Part shown: piece by piece, positions 25,712-33,995 of the stretch
Position numbering within the stretch: the stretch's first letter is position 1
Layout of the letters: every line of letters begins with the position of its first letter
Assembly (NCBI GenBank): GCA_003243195.1
Contig: QFQI01000004.1
Location: 146,338-210,337, forward strand
Source of the DNA: Sphingomonas taxi
GTDB lineage: Bacteria; Pseudomonadota; Alphaproteobacteria; Sphingomonadales; Sphingomonadaceae
Direction of reading: 5' to 3'
DNA length: 64,000 nucleotides
Translations under genes and position numbers: made by a program
Notes under the pieces: generated by a model
Databases searched by the model: none
Told to the model about the DNA's origin: nothing
What the model saw: only the letters and a program-made list of their open reading frames with translations

Positions 25712-27367
25712 TCATGCCGCCTGCAGCATCTCCGCCAGATCCTGGCGGGCATCACCGGTGGGCCGGATGTCGAACGTCGTCATCAGCACCTCCATGACCT
25801 CGGGGGTCAGGAACTGCGGCAAGGTCGGCCCCAGGTGGATGCGGCGCAGGCCCAGGTGCAACATCGTCAGCAGCACGGCCGTCGCCTTCTGCTCGAACCA
25901 GCTTATCGCATAGTGGAGCGGCAGGTCGTTGACGCCACAGCCGAGCGCGTCAGCGACCGCCGTGGCGATGCGGATCGCGGAATAGGCATCGTTGCACTGC
26001 CCGACGTCGAGCACCCGCGGAACGCCGTTGATCGTGCCGAGATCCTCGCGGTTGAAGCGGAACTTGCCGCACCCCAGCGTCAGGATCAGGCTGTCGCGCG
26101 GCGCCCCCACTGCGAGATCGTGGAAGTAGTTGCGGCCCGGGCGCGCGCCGTCGCAGCCGCCGATCAGAAACAGGTTCCTCACATCACCCGCCCGGATCAT
26201 CCCGAGCAGGGTGTCGGCCACCCCCATCACGGTGTTGCGGGCGAAGCCGATCGGGATGGTCTGCTCCACCGCATCCTCCGCGAAGCCCGGCAGGGAAAGG
26301 GCGCGCGCGATGGCGGGGGCAAAATCATGATCTGCCAGATGCGTCACGCCCGCCCAGCCGACCGGGCCGGCGGTGAACAGGCGGTCCGCATACCCCTTCA
26401 ATTCGGGGTTGATGAGGCAGTTGGAGGTCATCACGATCGCGCCGGGGAAGGCGGCGAAGTCCTTCTGCTGGTCCTGCCATGCGCCGCCGTAGTTCCCGGC
26501 GAGATGCGCAAACTTCCTGAGGCCGGGATAGGCATTGGCAGGCAACAGCTCGCCATGCGTATAGACGTTGATCCCCGTGCCTTCGGTCTGGAGGAGGATC
26601 GCCTCCAGGTCGCCCATGTCATGGCCGGACACCAGCAGCGCCTTGCCCGCCCTGGGCGTCATCCGCACCATCGTCACCTCGGGATGGCCGAAGCGGCCGG
26701 TGTTGGCCGCGTCGAGCAATTCCATGACCCTGAGATTGAGCGCGCCCAGCGCCAGGGCCTCGCGCAAAAGCGCATCCATGTCGGTCGGATCGCCGGCGAG
26801 GAACGCGCTGATGCGGTGGAACTCGGCGCTGACCGCCTGTTCCTCGGTGCCGAGCACGCGCGCATGCTCGCTATACGCGGCGGTTCCCTTCAGCCCGTAC
26901 AGGATCAGGTTGCGCAGCCCCACGATGCTCGGCCCGTCGCGGTCCATGAAACGCTGGATCGCCGCGAACGGCGCGGCCGCCGCCCATTCCAGGGGCGTTG
27001 CGCCCGGCTGCCAGGTGGCCGGCTCGGGCAGGTCCGCCAGATCGGCGCCGACGCGCTCGGCAAGCGCGCGGGCCACATCCCGGACCTCGAGCGCTTCAGC
27101 GATCATCGCGGTGAAGCGGCCCGCGTCGAAATTGACGTTGGTGAGTGTGGTGAACCAGGCATGCGGGGTGAAGGCGTCGACGCGCCGGTCGTGGCCGCCG
27201 GCCCCGGCGGCGCGATCGGCATAGACGGACACACCCTGCATCACGCGCAGCAGCACATCCTGCATGTCGGCGACCTGTGCGGACTTTCCGCAGGAGCCGA
27301 CCTTGGCCGCACAGCCGCCCTTGTTCGATTGTTCGCATTGCACGCAGTACATGGATTGATCCGCCAT
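25712..27367 (-). CDS. hcp: Hybrid cluster protein (Hcp), NO reductase / hydroxylamine reductase
   Basis: A 551-aa cytoplasmic protein. The N-terminal cysteines read CVQCEQSNKGGCAAKVGSC, spacing C-x2-C-x7-C-x6-C, intermediate between the class I and class II patterns I remember. Hybrid-cluster ligand motifs follow: GHDMGDLEAILLQTEG, ELLPANAYPGL, MTSNCLINP, FLIGGCDGARPGRNYFHD, LTLGCGKFRFN and DVGQCNDAYSAI. Hcp reduces NO or hydroxylamine and is induced by nitrosative stress and low oxygen. An FNR-type box lies 54 bp upstream of the start, and an nsrR-like regulator is divergent. Confidence 0.94.
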   Translation of the reverse strand: MADQSMYCVQCEQSNKGGCAAKVGSCGKSAQVADMQDVLLRVMQGVSVYADRAAGAGGHDRRVDAFTPHAWFTTLTNVNFDAGRFTAMIAEALEVRDVARALAERVGADLADLPEPATWQPGATPLEWAAAAPFAAIQRFMDRDGPSIVGLRNLILYGLKGTAAYSEHARVLGTEEQAVSAEFHRISAFLAGDPTDMDALLREALALGALNLRVMELLDAANTGRFGHPEVTMVRMTPRAGKALLVSGHDMGDLEAILLQTEGTGINVYTHGELLPANAYPGLRKFAHLAGNYGGAWQDQQKDFAAFPGAIVMTSNCLINPELKGYADRLFTAGPVGWAGVTHLADHDFAPAIARALSLPGFAEDAVEQTIPIGFARNTVMGVADTLLGMIRAGDVRNLFLIGGCDGARPGRNYFHDLAVGAPRDSLILTLGCGKFRFNREDLGTINGVPRVLDVGQCNDAYSAIRIATAVADALGCGVNDLPLHYAISWFEQKATAVLLTMLHLGLRRIHLGPTLPQFLTPEVMEVLMTTFDIRPTGDARQDLAEMLQAA

Positions 27368-27414
27368 AAAGATGAACTCTGCACTCCACTTTAGACAGTA
27401 ACGCGCGCGACACT

Positions 27415-27428
27415 TTGACCGCCGTCAA
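27415..27428. promoter_or_regulatory. FNR/CRP-type box between hcp and nsrR
   Basis: TTGAC-CGCC-GTCAA, a 14-bp palindrome with 5-bp perfect arms. It lies 54 bp from the hcp start and 61 bp from the nsrR start, suitable for activation at about -41.5 of either promoter. It is one of six such boxes between 27.4 and 39.9 kb. Confidence 0.8.
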
Positions 27429-27482
27429 ACTCGTGCATGGAATGAGATTGCATGACGGGGGGACAAGGAGCTCGCCAACCCC

Positions 27483-27947
27483 GTGCAATTGACCCGGCAA
27501 ACCGATTACGCCTTGCGGCTGCTGATCTATCTCGCCGCGCACGAGCGGCGTGTCTCGATCGCGGAGATCGCGGCGGCACATGGCATATCGCGCACGCATC
27601 TCATGAAGATCGCGCATCTGTTGACCACGCGCGGGTTCGTGGCGGCAACGCGCGGCCGCGGCGGCGGGATCGCGCTCGCTCGCCCGGCCGGGACGATCCG
27701 TGTGAAGGACGTCATCCGCGCGACCGAGCCGCCCTGCCCGCTGGTCGATTGCTCCGGCTGTCGCCTCGCGCGCCGCTGCCGACTGGAGCCGATCCTCGGC
27801 GCGGCGATGGCGGCGTTCTGGCGCGTGCTCGACGCCTATTCGCTCGCCGATCTCGTCGACACGTCCGTGGGAAAGGACCGTACCGCGATCTCGTTCGCGG
27901 GCAACGGCGACGGATCAGCGCCGATGGCAGCCGGAATGGACGGATAG
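27483..27947 (+). CDS. nsrR: Rrf2-family iron-sulfur regulator, NsrR-like
   Basis: A 154-aa Rrf2 regulator. The N-terminal helix-turn-helix is seen (QLTRQTDYALRLLIYLAAHE, then IAEIAAAHGISRTHLMKI), with the wing GFVAATRGRGGGIALARP. The cluster region is CPLVDCSGCRLARRC, four cysteines spaced x4, x2, x5. NsrR senses NO through its Fe-S cluster and represses NO-detoxifying genes, typically hcp. The divergent hcp neighbour supports NsrR over other Rrf2 members such as IscR. The start is GTG 27483 with AAGGAG 11 bp upstream. Confidence 0.82.
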   Translation: MQLTRQTDYALRLLIYLAAHERRVSIAEIAAAHGISRTHLMKIAHLLTTRGFVAATRGRGGGIALARPAGTIRVKDVIRATEPPCPLVDCSGCRLARRCRLEPILGAAMAAFWRVLDAYSLADLVDTSVGKDRTAISFAGNGDGSAPMAAGMDG

Positions 27948-27975
27948 CGCGTCGTGGCCGATCCGCTCCTACTCC

Positions 27976-28737
27976 TCAGGCGCGCCGTCGCGGATGGCCG
28001 CTCGCCACCCCGCCCGACAGATCGGCGACCTTCGGATAGATGGCCGCGACCTGTTCCGTATATCCGAGATTGAAGACGGTCGGACTCTTCGCCGGCCGGT
28101 CGGCACGCGTGTAAAGGGTGCCGAAGAGCCGGTCCCACGCGAAATTGGTGATGCCGAAATTGCCGTTCTCGTCGTGGAAATGATGCTCCATGTGGCGCAC
28201 CTTCATGGTCGCGAGCCACTTCAGTCGCGGCTTGTACGCCAGGTGCTGAATACAATGGAAGAATTCGTAGAAGGCGGTGCACACCAGCCCGGTCGCGAAC
28301 CCCGCGGCGGCGCCGCCGACGCCGCCGATCAGCCGGCCGGGCAACGCGGATACCAGCAGCAGCGTCGGCAACGTGGTGTACAGCGCACCGAACAGGACCT
28401 CCAGATGGTTGGGATCCTGATGATGATCGTAGTGGATCCGCTTCCACACCGCGGCGAGCGCCGGCACCTTGAACATCCAGTGGCAGTGCAGCACCCAGCG
28501 GTGGAGGACGTACCAGACGAGCGGATAGGCGAACAGGATCAGCGCGACGGTGGCGAGCGTCTGGGGCGCCGTCGCGGGATGAAGGACGAAAAGCCCGATC
28601 GCCGCGCCGGTCAGCGCCAGGTAGGTGACGATCGCGTAATGCCGGAAGTACGCGACCACCAGTTCGCGGAAGGTCATCCGGTCGAGGTGGTGCGAACGTG
28701 TCCAGAAGGCGCCGCTCGTCGTCGCCGTTTTGCGCAT
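27976..28737 (-). CDS. Sterol desaturase / fatty acid hydroxylase family membrane protein
   Basis: A 253-aa integral membrane di-iron oxygenase-like protein. Histidine clusters of the family are present: HRWVLH, HYDHHQ, HCIQHLAYKPRL and HMEHHFHDE. There are about four membrane segments (for example AIVTYLALTGAAIGLFVL and ATVALILFAYPLVWYVL). Members hydroxylate or desaturate lipids using O2; the substrate is unknown. Start ATG 28737 is internal to a longer open frame and leaves the FNR box (28795-28808) in the promoter, about 64 bp upstream. An FNR box on an oxygen-requiring enzyme suggests adjustment of membrane lipids to low oxygen. Confidence 0.85.
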   Translation of the reverse strand: MRKTATTSGAFWTRSHHLDRMTFRELVVAYFRHYAIVTYLALTGAAIGLFVLHPATAPQTLATVALILFAYPLVWYVLHRWVLHCHWMFKVPALAAVWKRIHYDHHQDPNHLEVLFGALYTTLPTLLLVSALPGRLIGGVGGAAAGFATGLVCTAFYEFFHCIQHLAYKPRLKWLATMKVRHMEHHFHDENGNFGITNFAWDRLFGTLYTRADRPAKSPTVFNLGYTEQVAAIYPKVADLSGGVASGHPRRRA

Positions 28738-28794
28738 TGTCGTGTTCCGTCGAGAAATCCTGCGCCCTGTTAGCGGCGCGACGGAACCGGCGGT

Positions 28795-28808
28795 TTGACG
28801 CTCGTCAA
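28795..28808. promoter_or_regulatory. FNR/CRP-type box upstream of the fatty acid hydroxylase gene
   Basis: TTGAC-GCTC-GTCAA, perfect 5-bp arms, centred about 64 bp upstream of the start at 28737. No other gene starts nearby on the + strand, so the leftward gene is the likely target. Confidence 0.75.
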
Positions 28809-28885
28809 TCTGCTGTCCGTCGACCGATCGTCCGTCTACGCGCGATCGCCCCGCGCCGCGGCCGGGCCGTTCCCGACCAGCGCCG

Positions 28886-30400
28886 TCACGGCAGCATCGA
28901 CCCCGTCTCGATGAAGCGCTGGTGCCAGGCGAGCGCCTCGCCGGGTAGCGACGGGGATTGCTGACCATAGGAGCCGGCCCGCGCGCGCGCGTGATACTCC
29001 TCCAGCATCGGCCGGTACGTCGGGTGGGCGCACCGCTCGATGATGAGCGCCGCGCGCTGCTTCGGGCTGAGACCGCGCAGATCGGCCAGCCCCTGTTCGG
29101 TGACGATCACCTGCACGTCCTGCGTGATGTGATCGACATGGGAAGCCTGGGGCACGATGGCGGAGATCTTCCCGCCCTTGGCGGTCGAGGGCGTCATGAA
29201 GATCGACACATAGGCGTTGCGCGCGAAATCGCCCGATCCGCCGATGCCGTTCTGGATGCGCGACCCCATGACATGGGTCGAATTCACATTGCCGTAGATG
29301 TCCGCCTCGATCAGCCCGTTCATCGTGATGCAGCCCAGCCGCCGGATCAGCTCGGGATGGTTGCTGATCTCCTGCGGGCGCAGGATCATCCGACTGCGAT
29401 AGGCGGCCATGTTCGCGTTGATCCGCGCCGCCGCCTCCGGCGACAGCGAGAAGGCGGTGGCCGACGCCATGCGCAGCTTGCCCGCGTCGAGCAGGTCGAG
29501 CATCCCGTCCTGGATCACCTCGGTATAGGCAGTCAGGTTCTCGAACGGGCTGTCGACCAGTCCGGTCAGCACCGCATTGGCGATGTTGCCGACACCCGAC
29601 TGGATCGGCAGCAGCGAGGCCGGCAGCCGTCCCAGCGCCACCTCGTGCCGAAAGAACTCCATCAGATGACCCGCGATCTGCCGTGCGGATTCGTCCGGCG
29701 CGGCAAAGGGCAGGTTCCGGTCGGGCGCGTCCGTCTCCACGATCGCGACGATCTTGTCGGGATCGCAGGTGAGGTACGGCTGGCCGATCCGGTCGTCAGG
29801 CCGGACCAGCGGGATCGGCACCCGGTCGGGCGGAAGGCGGGTGCCGTAGTAGATGTCGTGCATCCCCTCCAGCGCCTGGTTCTGCCATCGGTTCACCTCC
29901 AGGATGACCTTGCTTGCCCGGTCAAGCCACGTCTTGTTGTTGCCGACCGAGGACGAGGGGATCAGCGAACCGTCCTCGCGAATACCCGTCACCTCGATCA
30001 CGGCGGTGTCGAGCGACCCCAGGAACCCCTGCCACGCCATCGGCGCGACCTGGCTGAGATGCATGTCGAAATATTCCATCTCGCCGCGATTGATCTTCTC
30101 GCGGGCGATCGGGTCGGAATTATAGGGTAGCCGGAACTCGATCCCGTCGGCCTTCGCGAGCGCGCCATCCAGCTCTGGTCCGGTCGAGGCGCCGGTCCAG
30201 ACCCGGACGCGGAAGGGGTGGCCGGCGGCATGCTCCGCCTCGATCCGCGCGGCGAGCGCGAGCGGTATCACCTTGGGGTAGCCGGAGCCGGTGAAGCCGC
30301 TCATCCCCACCGTACTGCCCGAGGTGATGAGTGAAGCGGCATCCTCGGCGCCCATGATGCGCGAACGGAGTGCGGCGGCGGCGATGCGGCTGGTCGTCAT
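28886..30400 (-). CDS. Acetyl-CoA hydrolase/transferase family (succinyl-CoA:acetate CoA-transferase-like)
   Basis: A 504-aa class I CoA-transferase family protein. The N-terminal half shows GSTVGMSGFTGSGYPKVIP. The region around residues 265-295 contains QSGVGNIANAVL and the probable catalytic Glu in LTAYTEVIQDGM, as in AarC-type succinyl-CoA:acetate CoA-transferases. The C-terminal half has HVMGSRIQNGIGGSGDFARN and QASHVDHITQDVQVIVTEQG. It moves CoA between short acyl groups, useful for acetate overflow under oxygen limitation. It starts 20 bp after the ubiM-like gene, so it is probably in the same FNR-box transcript. Confidence 0.88.
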   Translation of the reverse strand: MTTSRIAAAALRSRIMGAEDAASLITSGSTVGMSGFTGSGYPKVIPLALAARIEAEHAAGHPFRVRVWTGASTGPELDGALAKADGIEFRLPYNSDPIAREKINRGEMEYFDMHLSQVAPMAWQGFLGSLDTAVIEVTGIREDGSLIPSSSVGNNKTWLDRASKVILEVNRWQNQALEGMHDIYYGTRLPPDRVPIPLVRPDDRIGQPYLTCDPDKIVAIVETDAPDRNLPFAAPDESARQIAGHLMEFFRHEVALGRLPASLLPIQSGVGNIANAVLTGLVDSPFENLTAYTEVIQDGMLDLLDAGKLRMASATAFSLSPEAAARINANMAAYRSRMILRPQEISNHPELIRRLGCITMNGLIEADIYGNVNSTHVMGSRIQNGIGGSGDFARNAYVSIFMTPSTAKGGKISAIVPQASHVDHITQDVQVIVTEQGLADLRGLSPKQRAALIIERCAHPTYRPMLEEYHARARAGSYGQQSPSLPGEALAWHQRFIETGSMLP

Positions 30401-30420
30401 GACAGTTTTGGTCCCTTGGG

Positions 30421-31590
30421 TCAGTGCTGCATCAGCAAACGGCTGATGGTCTGGCGGACCATCGGCAAGCGGGCGCCAGCCCTCAGCGTGGCGCGACGCG
30501 CGATGCGAGCAGCAGGGCGCTCGTCGGTATAAAGGCCGACCAGCAGGTTTGTCGCGGCATAAATCGGACGGCTTGCCAGCCGGTGCGCCGCCTCGAACCG
30601 GCGCAGGAGGAGCGACGATGCGATGTCGCGATCGTCGGCCGCCGCATCCGAGATCAGCGTCGCCAGCGTCGTGGCTCCCTGAAGACCCAGGTTGAAGCCA
30701 TGGGCCGTCACGGGATGCATCCCGACCGCGGCATCGCCGATCAGCGCGGCGCGGGTCGCGGCGAAGTGCCGCGCATAGGTGGTCGCCAACGGGTAGACGT
30801 GCGGCGCGCCGACCACCCGCATTTCCCCCAGCCGCCGATCATACCGGCGCGTCAGTTCCGCCCCCAGCGCATGCGGCGTCAGCGCCGCCAGCCGGTCGAT
30901 CCGGTCCGCCGGCAGGGTCAGCACGGCCGAGGACCGGCGGCCGTTCAGCGGCAGCATGGCGATCGTCTGCCCGTGATCGAACCATTCGGTCGCGACCCCC
31001 TGATGGTCGCCCGCATGCGCCACGCGGCACACCAGCATCGACCGGCCGAGACGATTGACCTCCGCCGCGATGCCGAGCTGCTCGCGCACCGCCGAGAAGC
31101 GCGAATCCGCCGCCACCAGCAATCGCGCGCGAAGCGCCCGCCCGTCGGCGAGCGTGACCCGTGCGCCCGCCCGGTCGGCGCTTGCCGACGTGACCGCGAC
31201 ACCCGCAATCACGTCCAGTCTGTCCTGGTCCTCCACCGTCCGGAACAGCGCGCGGCGGATGTGATGGTTGGACACGAGCTGGCCCAGACGGCCCTCCCCC
31301 GACGCGCCGGCATCGAACCCCAGCGCGAAGCGCGACGCGCCATTCAGCACCCGCGCCGACCGCAACGGCGCGATCTCGTCCGCAGGAATCCGCGCCCAGG
31401 CGCCCAGCCGGGTCAGCGTGTCGACCGAACGATGGGTCAGCGCGATCTCCCGTCCATCGTCGGTGGGGTCCGCGAGCGCGGCAACCGGCGCGCGTTCGAT
31501 CAGGGCCAGCCGCAGCCGGGAGCCGCGTAATGACCGTGCTAGCGCCAGGCCGGCAGGGCCGCCGCCGACAATCAGGACATCATAGATCAC
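30421..31590 (-). CDS. ubiM: FAD-dependent ubiquinone hydroxylase, UbiM/UbiH family
   Basis: A 389-aa flavin monooxygenase with N-terminal FAD fold YDVLIVGGGPAGLALARSLR, the DG-type mid motif LVAADSRFSAVREQLGI and the second FAD motif LIGDAAVGMHPVTAHGFNLG. These define the UbiH/UbiF/UbiM/Coq6 hydroxylases of ubiquinone biosynthesis. The short N-terminus and the end HGFNLG...LLMQH are closest to UbiM as I recall it; UbiH or UbiF cannot be excluded. The start is GTG 31590, with AGGAGG 12 bp upstream. A perfect FNR box is centred 60 bp upstream. Confidence 0.75.
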   Translation of the reverse strand: MIYDVLIVGGGPAGLALARSLRGSRLRLALIERAPVAALADPTDDGREIALTHRSVDTLTRLGAWARIPADEIAPLRSARVLNGASRFALGFDAGASGEGRLGQLVSNHHIRRALFRTVEDQDRLDVIAGVAVTSASADRAGARVTLADGRALRARLLVAADSRFSAVREQLGIAAEVNRLGRSMLVCRVAHAGDHQGVATEWFDHGQTIAMLPLNGRRSSAVLTLPADRIDRLAALTPHALGAELTRRYDRRLGEMRVVGAPHVYPLATTYARHFAATRAALIGDAAVGMHPVTAHGFNLGLQGATTLATLISDAAADDRDIASSLLLRRFEAAHRLASRPIYAATNLLVGLYTDERPAARIARRATLRAGARLPMVRQTISRLLMQH

Positions 31591-31642
31591 GAAAGCGAAA
31601 ATCCTCCTGCCCGGCCGATGCCACAAGCCCGTTACACCCCGT

Positions 31643-31656
31643 TTGATGGCCATCAA
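31643..31656. promoter_or_regulatory. Consensus FNR box upstream of ubiM-like gene
   Basis: TTGAT-GGCC-ATCAA is an exact match to the classical FNR consensus (TTGAT-N4-ATCAA) and a perfect 14-bp palindrome. It is centred about 60 bp from the start at 31590, a good position for class II activation. Confidence 0.85.
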
Positions 31657-31757
31657 AGCCGGTCAGGTCGTCCGGGTAGCGATCATCGCGGCATGACCGG
31701 AGGTGATCGCGGCGCGGTGCAGATCCCCGCCGTCCGCCCTGCCGCTGCGCATCCGGG

Positions 31758-32246
31758 TCACGGAACGACGATCGAGGCATCCGTCTTCACCCGGTCCAGC
31801 GCGATCAGCGTCCGGAAACTGGCGGCCCAGTCATGGTCTGAGAACAGGTGGCGCGTGAGCCGCTCGTAGGACGGCATGTCCGCCGTGACGATCACAAGGA
31901 GGAAGCTGGTGCCGCCGGTGGTGTAATAGCATTGCTGGACCTCGGGCACACTCCTGAACAACGCCTTCGCCCGGTCGATGCTGGCCGTCCGCTCGTCACG
32001 CAGGAACACTTCCACCACCGCCGTGATCGACATGCCGAGCGCGGCAGGATCGACAAGGGCGACGTTGCGGACGATCACCCCGCTTGCCTCCATGGCCGCG
32101 ATGCGACGCTGGACCGCGGCGGTCGACAGGTTGATCGCGGCGGCGATCGTGCGCTGCGGCGTTTTCGCATCCTGCTGGACGATGCGCAGAATAGCACGAT
32201 CGAAATCGTCCAGCCTTTGGCGCTCCCTGGCTCCCGGTCGGTTCAT
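31758..32246 (-). CDS. Lrp/AsnC-family transcriptional regulator
   Basis: A 162-aa Lrp/AsnC protein. The N-terminal helix-turn-helix is LDDFDRAILRIVQQDAKTPQ followed by AINLSTAAVQRRIAAMEASG. The C-terminal RAM ligand-binding domain has VPEVQQCYYTTGGTSFLLVI. It is divergent from an EamA-type exporter, a frequent pairing in which the regulator senses an amino acid and controls its export. Start ATG 32246 removes an unsupported N-terminal extension. Confidence 0.9.
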   Translation of the reverse strand: MNRPGARERQRLDDFDRAILRIVQQDAKTPQRTIAAAINLSTAAVQRRIAAMEASGVIVRNVALVDPAALGMSITAVVEVFLRDERTASIDRAKALFRSVPEVQQCYYTTGGTSFLLVIVTADMPSYERLTRHLFSDHDWAASFRTLIALDRVKTDASIVVP

Positions 32247-32339
32247 GAGCGGGTTTTTGTTGCTTTTCGGGGCGCAAACAAGAGCACATTCCTCGCCGTC
32301 ACGATGATATCGCCCGCACACCGCAACAGGAGACGGGCC

Positions 32340-33302
32340 TTGGATATCGCAGTTGCCGCCACCGCCAGCACCGATCGCCGCCTGGCAGGCGTCGCTTCCG
32401 GCATGGGCGCGGGTGCGCTCTGGGGTCTGGTGTTCCTAGCACCCGCGCTGGTGCGCGACTTCACGCCGCTTCAGCTTGCGGCGGGGCGCTATCTCGCCTT
32501 CGGTCTGGCATCGGCGGCGTTGATCGGCGGACGCTGGAGATCGCTGCTCGCGGTGCTGGAGAGGCGCGACTGGCTGTGGCTGGTCGCCCTCGCGCTGACC
32601 GGCAACACGCTTTACTACGTGCTGCTCTCGACGGCCGTGCAGCAGGGCGGGATCGCCATGACCTCGCTGGTCATCGGCTTTCTACCCGTCGCGGTCACCA
32701 TCATCGGCAGCCGGGAGGCGGGGGCGATGCCGCTGTCGCGACTGGCGCCGTCACTGATCCTGTGCGCGATCGGAGCGGCCTGCATCGGTTGGCAGGCATT
32801 GTCGCACGGCGGACACGCCGGCGCCCAGCTCACGGGTCTGTGGTGCGCCATCGGCGCTCTTCTGTCGTGGACGATCTTCGCGGTGGGCAACAGCCGATGC
32901 CTTTCGCGGCTGCGCACGATCTCCGTCCACGACTGGAACTTGCTCACCGGCATCGTCACGGGTGCGCAGGCCGTTGTCCTGGTTCCGATCGCCTTTGGCG
33001 CGGGAACGGTCCGGCATGAGGCGGCGGGCTGGACGCAGTTTGCGGGCGTGTCGATCGGCGTGGCCATTCTCGCATCCATCCTGGGCAACGCCTTGTGGAA
33101 CCGGATGAGCCGCCTTCTGCCGCTGACGCTGGTCGGGCAGATGATCCTGTTCGAAACGCTGTTCGCGCTTCTCTACGGCTTCATGTGGGAACGGCGCCTG
33201 CCGACGATGCTGGAGGTGGCCGCCTTCGCCCTGGTGGTGGCCAGCGTCCTGTCCTGCATCGCCGCGCACCGCCGCGTCGCGCCCCCGCCGGCCGGCGATT
33301 AA
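32340..33302 (+). CDS. DMT-superfamily (EamA) transporter
   Basis: An inner-membrane protein of 320 aa with about ten membrane segments in two EamA repeats (first ALWGLVFLAPALV to the YYVLLSTAVQQGGIAMTSLV region; second LTGLWCAIGALLSWTIFAVG to LTLVGQMILFETLFALLYGF). Family members export amino acids and other metabolites. The start chosen is TTG 32340 with AGGAGA eight bases upstream; ATG 32304 is possible but lacks a ribosome site. Divergence from the Lrp-type gene suggests amino-acid-responsive control. Confidence 0.85.
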   Translation: MDIAVAATASTDRRLAGVASGMGAGALWGLVFLAPALVRDFTPLQLAAGRYLAFGLASAALIGGRWRSLLAVLERRDWLWLVALALTGNTLYYVLLSTAVQQGGIAMTSLVIGFLPVAVTIIGSREAGAMPLSRLAPSLILCAIGAACIGWQALSHGGHAGAQLTGLWCAIGALLSWTIFAVGNSRCLSRLRTISVHDWNLLTGIVTGAQAVVLVPIAFGAGTVRHEAAGWTQFAGVSIGVAILASILGNALWNRMSRLLPLTLVGQMILFETLFALLYGFMWERRLPTMLEVAAFALVVASVLSCIAAHRRVAPPPAGD

Positions 33303-33353
33303 CCGGACTGAAGCCCTGGCCGCCCCGTCCCATGCTGAACGCCGGACCGGCTC

Positions 33354-33863
33354 CTAACGCAGCCGCTTCCGCACCAGGATGAGCGTCGAGTCGCCGTCGA
33401 CCGGCTGGGTGTCGAAGCCCATTTCCTGTTCGATGGTGATCGCCGCGCGGTTCTGGCGATCCTCGATCGACTCGATGCTCGCATAGCCCCGCGCCCGCGC
33501 GATCCCGACGAGATGCTCTAGCAGCGTCCAGCCGATCCCGCGGCCCTTTTCGTCGGCGCGGATACTGATCGCGACCTCGCCCCGCTCGCCCGCGGGATCG
33601 CCGGCCAGCATGGCGGCCGCCACGACCTCGCCCCGGTCGTTCTCCGCGAGGAGGCTGTCGGTACGCTCACCGGGGTTCATCATGCCGACCAGCCAGTCGT
33701 GGCTGACCTCGCGCACCGCGCTGAGGAAACGGAAGCGCAGATCCTCCGGCCCGACATGGTGGAAGAAGTCGGTGAGCCGCGGCTCGTCATTTCCCGTGAC
33801 CGGGCGCACGTGGAACCGGTAACCGTCCCGTGTCCGAAGCTCTGTCGTCGTCTTCTCGGTCAT
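33354..33863 (-). CDS. GNAT-family N-acetyltransferase
   Basis: A 169-aa GNAT protein. The acetyl-CoA loop region reads ISIRADEKGRGIGWTLLEHL (Q/R-x-x-G-x-G/A), followed by ARARGYASIESIEDRQNRAA and EQEMGFDT. The N-terminal part, RPVTGNDEPRLTDFFHHVGP with RFRFLSAV, resembles the GNAT domains attached to Pat-type protein acetyltransferases. The substrate is unknown. It follows hemN on the same strand after a 132-bp gap. The start has AGGAG eight bases upstream. Confidence 0.85.
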   Translation of the reverse strand: MTEKTTTELRTRDGYRFHVRPVTGNDEPRLTDFFHHVGPEDLRFRFLSAVREVSHDWLVGMMNPGERTDSLLAENDRGEVVAAAMLAGDPAGERGEVAISIRADEKGRGIGWTLLEHLVGIARARGYASIESIEDRQNRAAITIEQEMGFDTQPVDGDSTLILVRKRLR

Positions 33864-33995
33864 GCTGCTGCTCCTGATGCGGTGCGAAATGCCGGCACCG
33901 CGATGTTGTTCATGCCGCCACGGTTCGCCGGACATTGCTGGTATGGAGGGCACGGCTTCTCCGCGGCATCGGCCGTCGCCTCCTGCGCCGATCCA

